A stretch of 64,000 bases of DNA from Chaetoderma sp. LZ-2023a (GCA_034401795.1 CM067369.1:87198506-87262505); one strand, 5' to 3'; shown: positions 1 through 12,406, counted from the first letter of the stretch. Notes: a model not told the origin generated them from the sequence alone. Translations and numbers: made by a program.

Positions 1-498
1 AGCCAGCTCTCAAAATTACTTCCTTGATCGGAGTGTAACTCATAAGGCATATCAAACTGGCAGAACACATTGCTTGTCAAGACCTCCGCTATGGTGGATG
101 CCTCTTGGTCCGGCAAATCTACCCACTTCATGAAATAGTCTTGTAATACGAGGATGTATTTATTTCCATCATCCGTCATATTCAAGGGTCTGAGCACGTC
201 AATAGCCACTCGCTTCCATGGTGCACCGCCTATCTTAATTTGAGATGTGCGATATGGTGCTTTGGCATGGGACACATTTGGCAACCCATGCCTTGACACT
301 ATCGCGAATTCCGATTTAGTGGAATCTCAATTTGATATGGGTAACAGTCCTTTCCACGGCCAGATGCCCGGCGTTATCATGTAGTTGTTTCAATATGAGG
401 TTACGATAACTTTCCGGGACTACCAGATGGTTATTACTGTAGAGAACATTATTTATTAGGTGACATTCCTCGAACCATTGGTAATAATATTTAGCCAT
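1..498 (-). pseudogene. Integrase N-terminal part of the Gypsy fossil (runs off window)
   Basis: The minus-strand reading near 316-498 includes HDNAGHLAVERTVTHI, which resembles the HHCC zinc-binding head of Gypsy integrases just downstream of RNase H. The catalytic core would continue left of base 1. It belongs to the same broken element. Confidence 0.7.
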
Positions 499-564
499 GG
501 TGGATAGTGGTGTTACCGATTCCTTGGGAGGACGTACCCCCTCTTGGATCCATGCGTATATGTT

Positions 565-3500
565 TCATGTCTGCACATCTGTTATTTGGTCGTGTGTGAT
601 TTTCTCCGGATTCTGCTCTGCGCACCTCAACTCGGGGAACTCTGGAGATGGCTGTGTTGACTGTGTCCCGGTGGCAGCCTCTTCGTGTTCACCCTCCGTA
701 CCAACTCTACTGAGGGCGTCGGCATTTCCATGCAATTTGCCGGGACGGTGAACAATGTTAAATTTATAGGCCTGCAAGGATTCCTGCCATCTCGCTACCT
801 GGCCCTCCGTGTTTTTAAGGTTCCTGAGCCAGCGTAGTGAGGCATGGTCTGTACGGAGTGTAAAGGGGCGCCCATACAGAAAGTGCGTACAAGTAGTACT
901 TGACGAAATATACTGCTGCTAGTAGTTCTCGCTTGGTGATTGCATATTTCCTCTCAGTTTTATTTAGAGTATGCGAACCATAACCCAATACATGCTCTGT
1001 TCTGTCTTCTGTAACCTGAGATAGAACCGCAACGATAACGTAAGCCGACGCATCAGTGTCTAAGATGAAATCGCAGTTTGGATTAGGATGAGCAAAAATG
1101 AGGGCGGTCGTCAAGAGTTCCTTCAGCGACCTGAAGGAACCTTCACACTCACTCCTCCACTCGAATGGTCGATCTTTTTCGGTGATCTTGTAGAGGGGTG
1201 AAGCAATCCCACTGAAATGGCAGATATAACGGCGATAGCACTGGCATAAGCCAAGAAAACTCAGTGTCTCTGTGACTGAAGAGGGCATCGGCCACTCCAC
1301 TACTGCCTTAGATTTTGATGGGTGAGTAGCCACTCCATCACCGAATATGACGTGTCCCAGGAACTCAACACTCTGTCTAAAGAGATGACATTTCTTTGGT
1401 TTGAGTTTCAAATTGCCTGTGTGGAATTTAGATAGCATGGTGTTCAAATTTGTTAATGTTTGCTCAAACGTTGGTCCAAAGACGATTACGTCATCGATGT
1501 AACATAGACAGATTTCCCATTGCGGGGTGGTTAATACCTGCTCAATGAGACATTCGAAAGTTCCAGGAGCATTGCACAAGCCGTAGGGCATCTTGCGGAA
1601 TTGGAAGAGACCATCCCTACAAATGAATGCAGTCTTTTCCATGTCAGCTTCATCCATGGTCACTTGCTAGTAACCACTAGCTAAATCACGGGTACAAAAC
1701 CACTCGGCTCTGGACAAGGACTCCAAGGCCTGATCTATCCGAGGTAGCGGATAAGCGTCCTTGACGCTAAGATCATTAAGGCGGCGGTAGTCAATACAAA
1801 ACCGCAAGGTTCCATCCTTTTTGCCTGCTGGTACTATTGGGCTGGCCCATGGAGATGCTGAGGGTTCGATAATACCAGTCCGCAACATGTCGTTAACTTG
1901 CTGGTGCGCCTCCACTTCTTTATGGATGGGAAGATGTCATACCGGTTGTCATACGGGGTGATTATTGCCTGTGTCGATGAAGTGTCGTACAAGATGAGTT
2001 TCTCCGAGCTCCATGTCTCCGGTGGAAAAACTATTGCGATATTTGTACAGTAGTTTCCGAATTTCGTGTTTTTGTGATTGCGGTACTCCCACTGTTGCAC
2101 ATAGATATAAATCATGTAGATGTTCAGGTAAATCATCAGTCATATCCTGTTGTGTGTTGGTAAGTGAGGGTGATTCCAAAGAAATAATGTCCACTAAATG
2201 GTCGCAGCGTACCCCCGGTTCAAGATTTATGGGGTCTGCGGTGCCACTGAACACTCTAAAAGGTATATGTTCCTTATTAGTGGTGTCCACGATCATACGG
2301 GGACTTGCACATTGCGAGGCGATCATATAATCAGGGTCGGGTTCCAGCATGGTGATGTGTGTGTTGCTTCCTATCTGTGGTGCGGTGGCCTACAAGATTT
2401 GCTCTTGTCCCGGCTCAACTGTGGCGGTACTTGAAAATATTACTGCACACGTGTCGTATAATGATGATGCCGGTCCAAGAGGTATCCGTCAGCCGTGTAT
2501 GTCGAGCTCCTGTTGTTTGCAGTGTATGATGGCTTCGCTAGCACTGAGAAAATCAGAGCCAAGGAGGGCATCATTTTGAATAGAGGCGATGACAACTCGC
2601 TGCATGGATTGCATCTCCTCTATTTGGACAACTAGATTAACTACACCAGATACAGGCACATCAGCTCCCGTAACCATCTGTAGGTAAATGTTTGTGGATT
2701 TAAGGGGAGGTTTTATATGAGGTGGGATGCTCTCATATAAGCGCCTGTTGAATACCATGATTGAAGCGCCAGTGTCAACAGTGGCACTGGTGGAAACACC
2801 GCTAAACAGACAGGCACACTTGTATATTATTTTGCAGTGTACCTGTGGAAGAGTTTCCAATGATGCTGTCAGCGACAATGGTGTCAGAGCAGAATCATTC
2901 TGTATATAATCGGTCTGTTTCTGAATAGCTTCTTTAAATGTGGTGGATGGCTGAGTGAGGAAGGGGCCAGTCCGCCGGTATCGCTGCTGTGAAGGCTGCG
3001 GCGAAGACGGAGCTGGGAGTAGCAATGATGATGGAGATGTTGCTATTTCTTGGTAGGCAGTGTTGGTGCAGACAGTGGTGTGTACGGGATGATGGATAAG
3101 CTCTACCTGTGTGAGCCATTTCTTGCAATGCTTCATTGGATGCTTTAGTGAAGCACAGAAGAAACGGTGACACTGCCAGGGACGTGTGTCTCCCCGTCTA
3201 CGTCGATGTTTACGAATCCACGAGTTGGGGTGAACTGTTTCTCCTGAATCACTGTTGTCTGTGGATGCAGGAGCTGATATTGGGTGGGACGGTGTTCTGC
3301 ATATCACCAAGGGACACCGTGAATCAAATGTTTTGGTGGTGGGATGTGGTGCTTGTAAAAACCTTGTTTCAGCAGAGGTGCTACAACCTACCACTGCCGT
3401 TTTACAGAGGAAAGAAGGTTTGTTATGTGTGGAGATAGAGGGGGATGACGATGCTGCGGATGTGGGAGACATCGTAGGCATCGACATATGTGAAGCCATG

Positions 3501-3592
3501 TGTTTTGATGAATGTGTAAAAGCTAAGTTTTGTTGGTGATAGTAAGCCACTGGATGTTGCTGTACGGGGGCCGCAGTTGAGCCGGGAAGCAA
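565..3592 (-). pseudogene. Protease, reverse transcriptase and RNase H region of the Gypsy fossil
   Basis: Minus-strand pol remnant. The aspartic protease active site reads VDTGAS near 2,780. Reverse transcriptase blocks include FCIDYRRLN near 1,790 and YIDDVIVFG near 1,490. An RNase H domain starts around LDTDASAY near 1,065, followed by a connection region near 565-780. These are the domains of a Ty3/Gypsy polyprotein in the expected order. The region is broken in several places. Confidence 0.85.
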
Positions 3593-3599
3593 ATACGGG

Positions 3600-5280
3600 C
3601 ACCGAGGTGACTCATCAATCGGTGCCCTTGGGATTTTGATGGCTTCTCCGGTTGCGGTATTCTGCGGTCAAAGGCAGGCATTGTTGATGGAGGTCGGTTA
3701 GGACACTTTCCCTCCAATGGCCTGGCTGACCGCATCCAAAACAGGTGTTTGGTGGCGGTGCGGTGTTGGTGGTGTTCGTTGTTCTAAAGTGAGTGGTTGC
3801 GAGGTTCGTGCTGAGTGTTGTTACTAAATTTGTCAATGCTGAGATCTGTTTGTTGATCTCGTCCATACAATCCTGCATGTTGCTGTTACTGTTATTGTTG
3901 CACTGGTTCCCGTGCCATGGGGCTCTGTTGTGGCCTTCTCTGCGGCCATGCCCCCTTCCTTTAGGTGCTTGATTCTGATTGGAATTCTGTGAAGTGGTCT
4001 GTGGTGGCGATTGTGCTGTAGGCGTTTATGCTGTTGACGTGGTGTAAGCGTTGGTCGATGTGGCGATTACTGCACCCTCTACCTCATTGATAGGGTGGAG
4101 TTGGCGTCGGTTAGTTTTCTCCCGCTCCAGGAAGTTTTCTATGTGAACCATGGTGCCAGTCAATTGGGCTAAACTCCCGTGGTCGGCAAGGAAGAGTTTT
4201 TCCTTAAGAGCGTGTTCACCGCTTAATGCATCGATGAATGTGTCCAGATGGAGATGCGTTACGCCTTCCATATTGGTGCCAGGGTATGCGTGGGTGACTA
4301 GTCTCCTGATTCGACTAGCAAGCTTGGGTAGAGTTTCTCCCGCTCATCATTGGAGATTTTAAAGTTATAACCAGCTTGTTTCTCTGAGAGCCATGTCGCC
4401 AAATCGTTCTGTTAGTGCTCGTTCCAATTGGGTGTAGGATGGCGTATAATCAGTCCTGAGACCCGCAAGAACTTGAAGGGCTTTTCTGGAAAGCTTTGCG
4501 GTGAGATATTCACCCATTTTCTGATCATTCCAGTGGTTAGTTTGACTTATAATCTCGAACTGTATTTTGTAATTGGCCCAGTTGCTCTCCCGGCTAAATT
4601 CGGGAGGGAGAATGACTCGGCCAAGACCACGGGAAGAATGAAATGGTTGAAATCCGGGTGGTAGTGTTATCCGGGAGACTGACGAAAACGCTGATGCTGG
4701 TCATCATGTGGGTAGTGGTGGTGTTGGTGTTGGTGTTTCCCGTTGATGCTGATGCCGAGGAGCAAGAACGTGCGTACCCTAATCCAGTGAGGTCTGCCCC
4801 GTTGTAGACCCATAAACCGGCATGGGTCTACGGACGGGAGGCAAAATATTATGAAGATTCTGCGGACGTTTTTCTCGTGGTGAGGAGTGATATTCCTCAT
4901 ATGGCGGAGGTGCAGTCGGCTGACGGTCGTGATGTGTGGCATGACTGATGTACTGGTGAAAAGGTGGTGCCAATTCCTCCCGATTGTGCCGTGGTGTTCT
5001 CCTAGAATATAATGATGCGTTTGAGGGGGGGGGGGGGGCAGTGCGGGATGTTGTCTAGCATATGGATAATTTCCCTGCCATATAATTTCCGTAGATGACA
5101 CGGGTGAATGATAGGTCTTTGTCATGATCATCCACGATCCGGCCCTGATGCAGTTGGCCTATCGCGGACGTCCGATATAGTTTGAAACTCTGTTCCCACC
5201 TGTGAGGCATCCCGGAAGGTCCCCTCACTGATGGGCGAAAAGAGTTGGTATTGCGGAGTTGTTGATCCCACATCTGGTGA
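3600..5280 (-). pseudogene. Gag-like region of the Gypsy fossil
   Basis: Minus-strand coding remnant between the primer-binding site and the protease. It contains a helical capsid-like stretch around 4,030-4,270 and a zinc-knuckle-like CFGCGQPGHW motif near 3,740. It would have encoded the structural protein of the element. It is broken, and the parts are recognisable only by position and by the zinc-knuckle motif. Confidence 0.6.
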
Positions 5281-5440
5281 ATTTATGGCATAGTTGGTGA
5301 GCATGTGAGCTTGGTATCCATCGTATGATGCAACCTCTTACTCGAGGGAGACGTCGCTGAACTGAGAAGGTATAGTACTAAGCTCGCTAAATGGTGTGGG
5401 CGTGAGTTTGCTGCGCATTATTGAAGGTATTGTTCATCGA

Positions 5441-5458
5441 GCCCCACATCGGGTACCA
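5441..5458 (-). other. Primer-binding site of the Gypsy fossil
   Basis: Read on the minus strand, the bases just inside the LTR are TGGTACCCGATGTGGGGC. They start with the TGG expected for the complement of a tRNA CCA end and sit two bases from the inferred LTR edge. The primer tRNA is not identified. Confidence 0.5.
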
Positions 5459-5460
5459 CT

Positions 5461-6144
5461 TGTAACTCGCGGGGTAGTGTCGGCCCATTCCAGTGTCTGG
5501 TGTCGACTCGCCGCGTTGCATGTGCACGACGAGTGATGACGCTGGTTAGCTTCCGGTCTCAGGGTTATGGATCCTGTGCGATACTGACCTACGGGTAACA
5601 AAGTCCGGCTCCTAAGGCAGGTGGAACTCAATCGTTCCGGTGGGGCCGTGCGACCATTGTCGCGAACATTAAACATAACAGTCTCATCCCAAGAGTTTGT
5701 GTCACCAGTATTCCTGTCTATAGCAATTTCATGTTCTACGGATTTGATTGATGACCTGATTAAAATAAGTCTATACAATAGTTTTACCTAAACAAACTAT
5801 CAAGTATGCTAGATAAAAATGAGCATACGAAAATACAAGATATAGAGACAGCCTGATGAACTTTTAAATGCGGGACTCCTGGAGGTACCACATAGATTCG
5901 TAGGTCCGCAGAGGGATCCGTACAAGGGAGGCTCCTGTACATGAGATCGCTAATTAACTTAATATAAGCTATTATACCTCTAAGCTGAAAGGAAAGAAAA
6001 TTATCTTTTATAGTGTCGAACAGGCATGTGCCTCCCGCAGGTACTACTCCTGGTGCTAGTTTGGGTGAGAAGTAGTAGCCTCGTGCGGGCCATCGCCACT
6101 TAATCCTTGCGAGAGGCAAGTGCCTCACGCGGGCCTCCGTCACA
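5461..6144 (-). repeat. LTR of the Gypsy fossil (5' LTR relative to the element)
   Basis: The boundaries are inferred. On the minus strand the segment would begin TGTGACGGAGGCC at 6,144 and end in ...TTACA at 5,461, giving the usual TG...CA ends and a length of 684 bp. A TGG-starting primer-binding site follows two bases beyond the inner end. The second LTR is outside the window, so the ends cannot be confirmed by comparison. A diverged relative of the inner half occurs at 57,259-57,530. Confidence 0.6.
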
Positions 6145-8080
6145 GGACAATGTTGCCATCACTTAAAACGTGAGAAGAGCATTGCCCAAAAAAAGGCCTA
6201 CTCTATTTTTCAACCAAAATGCTGTAAAGAAAAGAACATACCTAGTGAAATTGTGACTATTAGGTTGTGTGCTGTTTTACGTGAAAACGGGACGAGCGAT
6301 TCCCGAGGGATTCCCATGCCATCATCTTATGTAGTTTCAAATATGCTGAATCAGTGGTTGCCGCTTTTATTTATGCGGGCCTTCTTCTATGCCTAACCTA
6401 TCATTTAGTTTTCAGAGACAAGAACTATTTTAGGCCACAAATGGCGGACACCTATGAAGACAGCATGCATACATGTTATTTCGCAAGATCTCCGAGTTGT
6501 GTGAGAATCCAGACATCTTGCTCCATAACCACATAAAACGTCACAGGACATTGGTTACTTTTCACAAAAGCAAGTTTAGGCAACTGATCTATCGTTACGG
6601 TGTGGGTAAAAGAGATGAATACCCACAGTGACTGTCCTTCTGGTGAGGGCGTGGCATATCTTAACATCATGCCCATACATTCTTATGGAATTCGGTGGGG
6701 ATGCGCATCTCGCCCGTCACCAGGTCCTATGGAGCTATCTTTTTACCCTGATGTTAGGTTTAAACGCAAGTTGTCCAGTTATGCACTGCGGTGCGGGGGA
6801 ATTGACTATCAGATGAAAAAGGAAATAATAATTAAAATTTGTTTTCGCAGTGCTTCCTGCAATGGCAAGGATAACTAACTACTAGGTATCTGAAGATACA
6901 CGGGAACTGTATGTGACACCACACCCTGGCCATCATCGCTCGGAAACCCCAATAGTTTCCCAGGGTCGGATCAGCCCATGGTACGGATAGGGACATCCAA
7001 ACAATTAAGAAGCCATAAGGCTTAGTGGAACATGAAGAGAGACAATAACTTATAAATATGACAATTTTACACAACCTTGCCGGAGTGCGGGGATAAATTA
7101 TCGCAACTACCGGAAAAGAGGCATACACTATGTGTCTCTTGATGAAGAAATTGTCTCTAATCATATTAAACCTATCCTATCGAGCTGAATAGAAAGGCTT
7201 TTTAGTCAGTAGCATGCCGGGCTAAACAGAGTTATAGCACCGACAGTAACCTCAATGAAAAATTGTTGGTGGTGGGAGAATGTGATGCATATAAAAATGT
7301 TGCTGTATAGTGTTTCCTACGTGCACTGCAGTCATACATTTTCTACAAATAAACAAAACATATGAACTGATGGCTACTTGCCATATATAAAACTAACCAG
7401 AACAGGTAATACATTGTGAAATGATTAGAATAATATATAAAGTACAGGTTGACCGACCTACCATGGTGCGGTTAGTAAAAACACCTTACAGTAAAATAAG
7501 AATAACTATAAACAGATAAAGAAATTATAACTAGCGGTCCTAAGACCGTTACGGTTCCTTTTAGTCATTGGGACCGTTTATATAGACAAAGTATAATTAT
7601 TAAAGCTGCAATTAACGGAATAATTTAAAATGTTAAGTATAGTTACTTGAATAATCGGTAGCCATTCTTAATGACGGGCTATTGTGTTACTGAAATTGAT
7701 ACGTCATCCTTGGTTTGACATTAGTTGACGTGTTCTCTGGAAGCTCGAAAGTTTCTGCATGTCGGGTCCCGCAAACAGGATTCCCGTATGCAGTCCAGGA
7801 CGGGAGCTGATCGAACTCAGGATGGTAACCACAATATAAGAATGTCTAACGAGCAGTCAGTAAGTAATACAATAACATTACTGCTAGGGAGAAAGTTCCC
7901 ATACACCGATGGTATGGATGGAAGTTAATAACAACCTGTTCATAAGCGGGGGCTGTTGAATACGGATGAAGATACATAACTAAGCTTCATGGTGTGGGGC
8001 ACATCAGTTAGCTCTTAAGAAGTACCGGGCAAAGTTTACTTGCTGTGGTCAAAAAGTTAAAATAAACCTGCACGACATCA
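6145..8080. other. No gene recognised
   Basis: This stretch between the inferred Gypsy LTR edge and the LINE is AT-rich. Only short chance ORFs occur (below about 110 codons) and none carries a motif I recognise. I saw no clear inverted repeat or tandem array. Confidence 0.6.
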
Positions 8081-9049
8081 GTGTACGGGCGGTTGAATAA
8101 CCACTTTTTGGCGTGGCCGACAGATCCGGCGAGTCATCCACCAAAGAACATCGCTGCCTCTACATCTGTAGAATCACATATTCAGGCCGGGAAAGGCCTC
8201 ACCGCAAGTTTGTGTTCCAAATTACTTCTTGATTTATTCATGAACAATATTCAAAAGTTCCAAAAATGCTCCCGCACAATCGGGAGATACAAAATCGCTT
8301 TTAGTGCGGTGGGTTGGATTGCGGCTGTGGATATGGGAGAGAAACTTCCTGAGACAGAAGTAATCTGCTTAATGCCTGTCTTGCTGATAGTAGCTGGCAC
8401 AGATCCAACCTATTCGGCCCCTGGCCGAGGATGCTCTCGAGTTCTGGATTTCATCTCCTTTTATACTACCCATGACGTCATAGCATGTGAACTTAGTTCA
8501 TCTCTTAACAGCCAGTTTAATAACTGTGTGGCGCAGCATGTTGCATCAGCATGCAACTGTTCTCTCCGAAAATTGAGTTCAAGAGTATCAGACCTTGAGT
8601 TGAAGCTGCCTGAAAACCGAGTCAGTCATTTAGAAAGGGAGATAGTGAAAGAAAGAAGCGAGCAACCGCATCCTGCAGTAGTAAAAGATTGCAACAATCA
8701 GCCTTATTCACCAAATACATACTACCCTCAGGAAAACTCCAGGCCTCATCATGACCCTGGTAAACTTGCAGATGTCTATAACAACCCAAATTTTCATGTA
8801 AAATGCAGTGATGATGAGAATCCCATCCCACCATCACAAGCACCTCGGGGCTACAGTGTAACTGCTATCACCTGGTCAAAGGATCTAGATATGTATGTTA
8901 CTAAAATTTCAGATGGTTGCAACAGATTACTAGCCATAGAGCTCGATGCAGACACTCCTATATGCCTGATCAATGCCTACATGCCAGCACGGGACACTGC
9001 TCAAGCGGAAGAAGAGTACACTACTATGCTCGACGAACTGCATGAATGA
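8081..9049 (+). pseudogene. LINE ORF1-like segment fused to endonuclease middle part
   Basis: A 322-codon reading. Residues ~140-200 are rich in heptad-like leucines (RKLSSRVSDLELKL...SHLEREI), suggesting a short coiled coil as in LINE ORF1 proteins. From about residue 258 it switches to an endonuclease-like block (VTAITWSKDLD, then LAIELD...CLINAYMPA). The start of an endonuclease domain (Asn and Glu catalytic blocks) is absent. I infer that an internal deletion created this junction. The true start codon is uncertain because the N-terminus matches nothing I know. Confidence 0.55.
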
Positions 9050-9624
9050 TTGAGACGTATAAACAATCCCATTACATCTTAATTGCAGGAGATCTAAATG
9101 CGTCACTGCACAGAAATCAAGGTGTCTCTAGAGATAACATGCTTATGAGATTTATGGTAGAGCATGATTTAGAACTTCCTAGTAACCACCCTTCTCAACC
9201 AACATTCGGTTCAGCGAGTGGAAGAGCAAAATCCCAAATTGACCACTCGATGTGTACTAGTAAATCAAAAGATCTGGTTCAACAAGTCAACATAGCTGAC
9301 AAACATCATCTAAATCTCTCAGATCACACTGATGTGGGAATAACAATTTCAGTAAAATTACAGTGGCAGTCACCGTTGGCAGAGTGCAGTAAAAGCAATG
9401 TAAATAACCTGATACCAACAGTTGTACGATGGAATAAATGTGATACAACACTTTACAAAAATCTACTGAATGTTTCTCTAAAAGAAGACACTCCTAAGAT
9501 TAGTTCAACCCTTGCTGCTGATCTACTTGTCCAGAAACCTTCAACTTTGATGCATAGTGCCTCAATCACAGCAACTGGTCAGTCTAGAAATCAAAAGAAA
9601 TCAAGAAAGGGCATCAAAACATAG
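9046..9624 (+). pseudogene. LINE endonuclease C-terminal half
   Basis: A 192-codon reading that continues the endonuclease domain one base out of phase with the preceding ORF. It shows the GDLNASL block (catalytic Asp and Asn), a QPTFGSASGRAKSQIDH block and LSDHTDV (the SDH catalytic motif). These belong to the exonuclease-endonuclease-phosphatase fold that nicks target DNA for LINE insertion. The reading ends at TAG 9,622-9,624 but stays open in the same frame up to a TGA at 9,763-9,765 and then into the reverse transcriptase. Confidence 0.8.
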
Positions 9625-9780
9625 ACTCCACATATAACTAGTTTAATACACAAGAGTAAGAAGGCACATTATCTATGGAACATCAATAGTAGACATAACA
9701 GTAACAACAGCAATATCAATAATAACTGTAAAGAAGCTCGTCAGAAGCTGAGACAAGCAATGTGACTAATAAACAGTGAA

Positions 9781-11961
9781 ATGAGAACATCATTGCATAA
9801 CAAGATCATGGAGGCTCATGAAAATGACAAGCAGACATTTTTCATGTTGATACCAAAGCAGCGCATAACTCGTCAAAGAGGGACGCATCAGCTAATCATT
9901 GATGGTGAAATATGCAATAATGATGCTGACATCTTGAGCGGATTCAAGAACCGTTTTGGTTCACTCGCCATCACCCTGGTAGACCAATCCTTCAATGAAG
10001 AGCACAAGAGAATGGTGGAACCTGATGTTCAAATAATTGAAGACGTGTGTAGCAATCATACTACTGGGATGGAATGTGAATCAGTAACTGAAGCAGAGAT
10101 CCGAAAGATCATTACAGGATTTAAGAATAACAAATCAGCAGACCCGCATGGACTAACAGCAGAGCACTTAAAGCATGCGCCAACTGTGGTAACACATCAT
10201 CTCGTAAAGCTAATGAACTATATAATCAGTACAGGCTACATTCCATCTGATATGAACCAAGGAATCTTAACTCCAGTATTAAAGAAGGGTAAGGATGATA
10301 AACAGCCTAGCAACTACAGAGGAATAACAGTCCTTTCAATTGTAGGCAAGATCTTGGAAAAAGTAATTTTACAACTTACAAAGCAACAGCATGATAATGT
10401 TCAGTCAAAGCTGCAAAGAGGTTTCACTGAAAGATCATCATCAGTAAACACAGCACTGATTATTTCAGAAGTGATCAATGAAGCTAAAGACAATCATCAG
10501 CAGCTCAGTATGTTAACCTTAGATGCTTGCAAAGCATTTGATGTAGTGTGGCATGCGTCCATACTCCGAAAGATCTACAACATTGGAATTGAAGGATCAT
10601 TATGGCGAACCATCAAAGAGATATATACTGATGCTCAATCTTCCGTCAAGATGAATAGAACCCTCCCATTTGTGATACGCCAAGGAGTACGCCAAGGTGG
10701 AATTCCTTCAACAATCCATTACAAACTCTTCAATAACAACCTTCTCAAAATAATTGAAGATGTGAATATTGGTGCTAAAATTGGGCACATTAACTGCAGT
10801 GCACCAACATGTGCGGATGACATAGCCCTATTAGTTCAGGACACTGACCACCTACAGGAGCTCCTAAATATAGTTCATCAATACACACTTCAAGAGCGTT
10901 ACACTATAAACCCTGGAAAAAGTGCATTGATGTCTCTAAACAAGCGAACTAAATCTGCTCCAGTTATTTATCTAGGGCAGAGACAGATCTTTGAATCTAA
11001 ATGTGAAACTAATTTAGGTATAGAACGGTCAACGAATGGGAAAGGCAATATAGAAAAACGCATTCAAGCAACAAGAAGAATAGTTTATTCGCTGATGGGA
11101 GCTGGACTTCATGGAAATGGTGGACTTTCCCCGTTAACTTCAGCGCATATATGGAAAATCTACTGTCTTCCGAGATTACTGTTTGGTCTAGAGGTCATTC
11201 AGATGACAAAGGTTGAGATTAGTGCATTGGAACTATTCCAACTGTCAATTCTTAAACAATTACAGTCCCTTCCAAAGAATACAACATCATCAGCAACACT
11301 ATGCCTTCTAGGAATAAGACCCATCCAAGCAGAACTAGACTCCAGAAAACTAAAACTACTAGGAAACATCCTCAGAAATGACGATACTGTAGAATTCCAG
11401 AAAGCAGCCAGACAACTTGCTGTAAAGAATATTAAGAGCAATAGTTGGTTTATGAAATGCCAAGAAACGCTTCATAAGTATCAGCTCCCAAGTGTCTACC
11501 AACTAATTAACAGCATGCCTGCAAAGTTAGCGTGGAAGGCGCAAGTAGAGAAGCACATCAACTGTGCTGTACACAATGTCTGGAAAGAAGACTTTGTCAT
11601 GAAGACATCAACAAAATACTTAAATGTCAATGTATGCACTGTAAACAACGTTCACCAATGTTGGAACTCACTTGACAACACAACCATGGATGTTAGACGA
11701 GCAGTAATAAAGGCAAAGATTCTGACTGGCTCATACATCTTGCAAGCAAATCGTGCCCATTTCAATCAATATGTTGTCTCTGACAAGTGTTTACTTTGCC
11801 ATTCAGCACCTGAGGACAGGAATCACTTCATCACAATATGTACAGCATTGGAGGAGTCAAGAAAACCATATTTGAAAACTATTCTCACCACCATGTACCT
11901 AGAAAATGACCCAGTCATCATCAACACGTTATTAGCTGATCCCGAAAGTACAATCAGCTGA
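9781..11961 (+). CDS. LINE reverse transcriptase (ORF2 C-terminal part)
   Basis: A 726-codon reading. Reverse transcriptase blocks in order: GILTPVLKKGK...PSNYRGITVLS around residues 160-185, LDACKAFDVVWH near 245, GVRQGGIPS near 303, and CADDIALL near 342, a Cys variant of the usual F/Y-ADD with both catalytic Asp present. The C-terminus carries a CLLCHS...HFITIC Cys-His motif near residue 670, like the zinc-ribbon ends of many LINEs. The Met at 9,781 is probably not the biological start, because the same frame is open upstream apart from two stops. RT activity cannot be excluded, but the upstream endonuclease is damaged. Confidence 0.85.
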   Translation: MRTSLHNKIMEAHENDKQTFFMLIPKQRITRQRGTHQLIIDGEICNNDADILSGFKNRFGSLAITLVDQSFNEEHKRMVEPDVQIIEDVCSNHTTGMECESVTEAEIRKIITGFKNNKSADPHGLTAEHLKHAPTVVTHHLVKLMNYIISTGYIPSDMNQGILTPVLKKGKDDKQPSNYRGITVLSIVGKILEKVILQLTKQQHDNVQSKLQRGFTERSSSVNTALIISEVINEAKDNHQQLSMLTLDACKAFDVVWHASILRKIYNIGIEGSLWRTIKEIYTDAQSSVKMNRTLPFVIRQGVRQGGIPSTIHYKLFNNNLLKIIEDVNIGAKIGHINCSAPTCADDIALLVQDTDHLQELLNIVHQYTLQERYTINPGKSALMSLNKRTKSAPVIYLGQRQIFESKCETNLGIERSTNGKGNIEKRIQATRRIVYSLMGAGLHGNGGLSPLTSAHIWKIYCLPRLLFGLEVIQMTKVEISALELFQLSILKQLQSLPKNTTSSATLCLLGIRPIQAELDSRKLKLLGNILRNDDTVEFQKAARQLAVKNIKSNSWFMKCQETLHKYQLPSVYQLINSMPAKLAWKAQVEKHINCAVHNVWKEDFVMKTSTKYLNVNVCTVNNVHQCWNSLDNTTMDVRRAVIKAKILTGSYILQANRAHFNQYVVSDKCLLCHSAPEDRNHFITICTALEESRKPYLKTILTTMYLENDPVIINTLLADPESTIS

Positions 11962-12287
11962 TACTTGATCATACAATGATTATGATGATATCCAGATTGA
12001 ACATTATAAGCTGTCCAAAGCAAATTCTTTCAAAATTGCGAAAACGACACGTTTTCTCTGCTATGCCTTGCACCTCAAACGTACACAATTGATTGAGGCA
12101 ATTGTGTCTGTATAAATACCTTAATGAACACTAATCAAAGTAAATCAGACACAATCTAAATTTACCTATTCTTCTAAAGTTATAAATGTTACTAACTTTT
12201 TTAATATGTGAATGAAAAACTCTGCAATCAATTTGACGTTAATTAATTTAATCCTACTAAGTCAGAGCAAATGTTGTGTATTCGCGT

Positions 12288-12406
12288 GTTTAATAAATAT
12301 TCTGTTGAATATTTTGAAACTAATTTGACTAGGCGCTGTTGCTGCCATAGGCAGCAACAGCGCCCAGTCAAATTAGTTACAAAATATTCAACAGAATATT
12401 TATTAA
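12288..12406. repeat. Near-perfect ~119-bp palindrome (inverted-repeat family 1)
   Basis: The arms run from TTTAATAAATATTCTGTTGA to its reverse complement, meeting at the core CTGTTGCTGCC-AT-AGGCAGCAACAG. It is the most extended palindrome of family 1 in the window; each arm is about 58 bases with few mismatches. A matching half element (TTTTCAGGAAATTGATAG through GGGCGGGGCATAGC) lies at about 12,765-12,885, so the two may be parts of one disrupted copy. Confidence 0.85.

Larger units (their letters stand above)
1..6144 (-). mobile_element. Ty3/Gypsy LTR retrotransposon fossil (partial, cut by window edge)
   Basis: Minus-strand element whose order, read right to left, is LTR (5,461-6,144), primer-binding site, gag-like region, protease, reverse transcriptase, RNase H and the start of an integrase. 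The integrase runs off base 1, so the second LTR lies outside the window. The protease-RT-RNase H-integrase order is that of Ty3/Gypsy rather than Copia. The element is broken by many lesions and cannot be active as it stands, yet the pol motifs are easily read, so it is probably of moderate age. Comparing this LTR with its partner would date it. Confidence 0.88.
8081..11961 (+). mobile_element. Non-LTR retrotransposon (LINE), nearly complete coding part
   Basis: Plus-strand LINE with an ORF1-like coiled-coil segment, an apurinic-type endonuclease, a reverse transcriptase and a C-terminal Cys-His motif. Decay is light. One frame change lies at about 9,046, and two in-frame stops at 9,622 and 9,763 interrupt what is otherwise one frame from 9,046 to 11,961. 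The N-terminal third of the endonuclease is missing, as if an internal deletion fused ORF1 to the middle of the endonuclease. No A-tail or simple tail is obvious after 11,961. The clade is not settled; a jockey/I-type relative is plausible. Confidence 0.85.

Noticed and set aside
6030-6140. Repeated GGCAAGTGCCTC / GGCATGTGCCTC boxes
   Set aside because: They lie within the inferred Gypsy LTR and are probably part of its own regulatory sequence rather than a separate feature.
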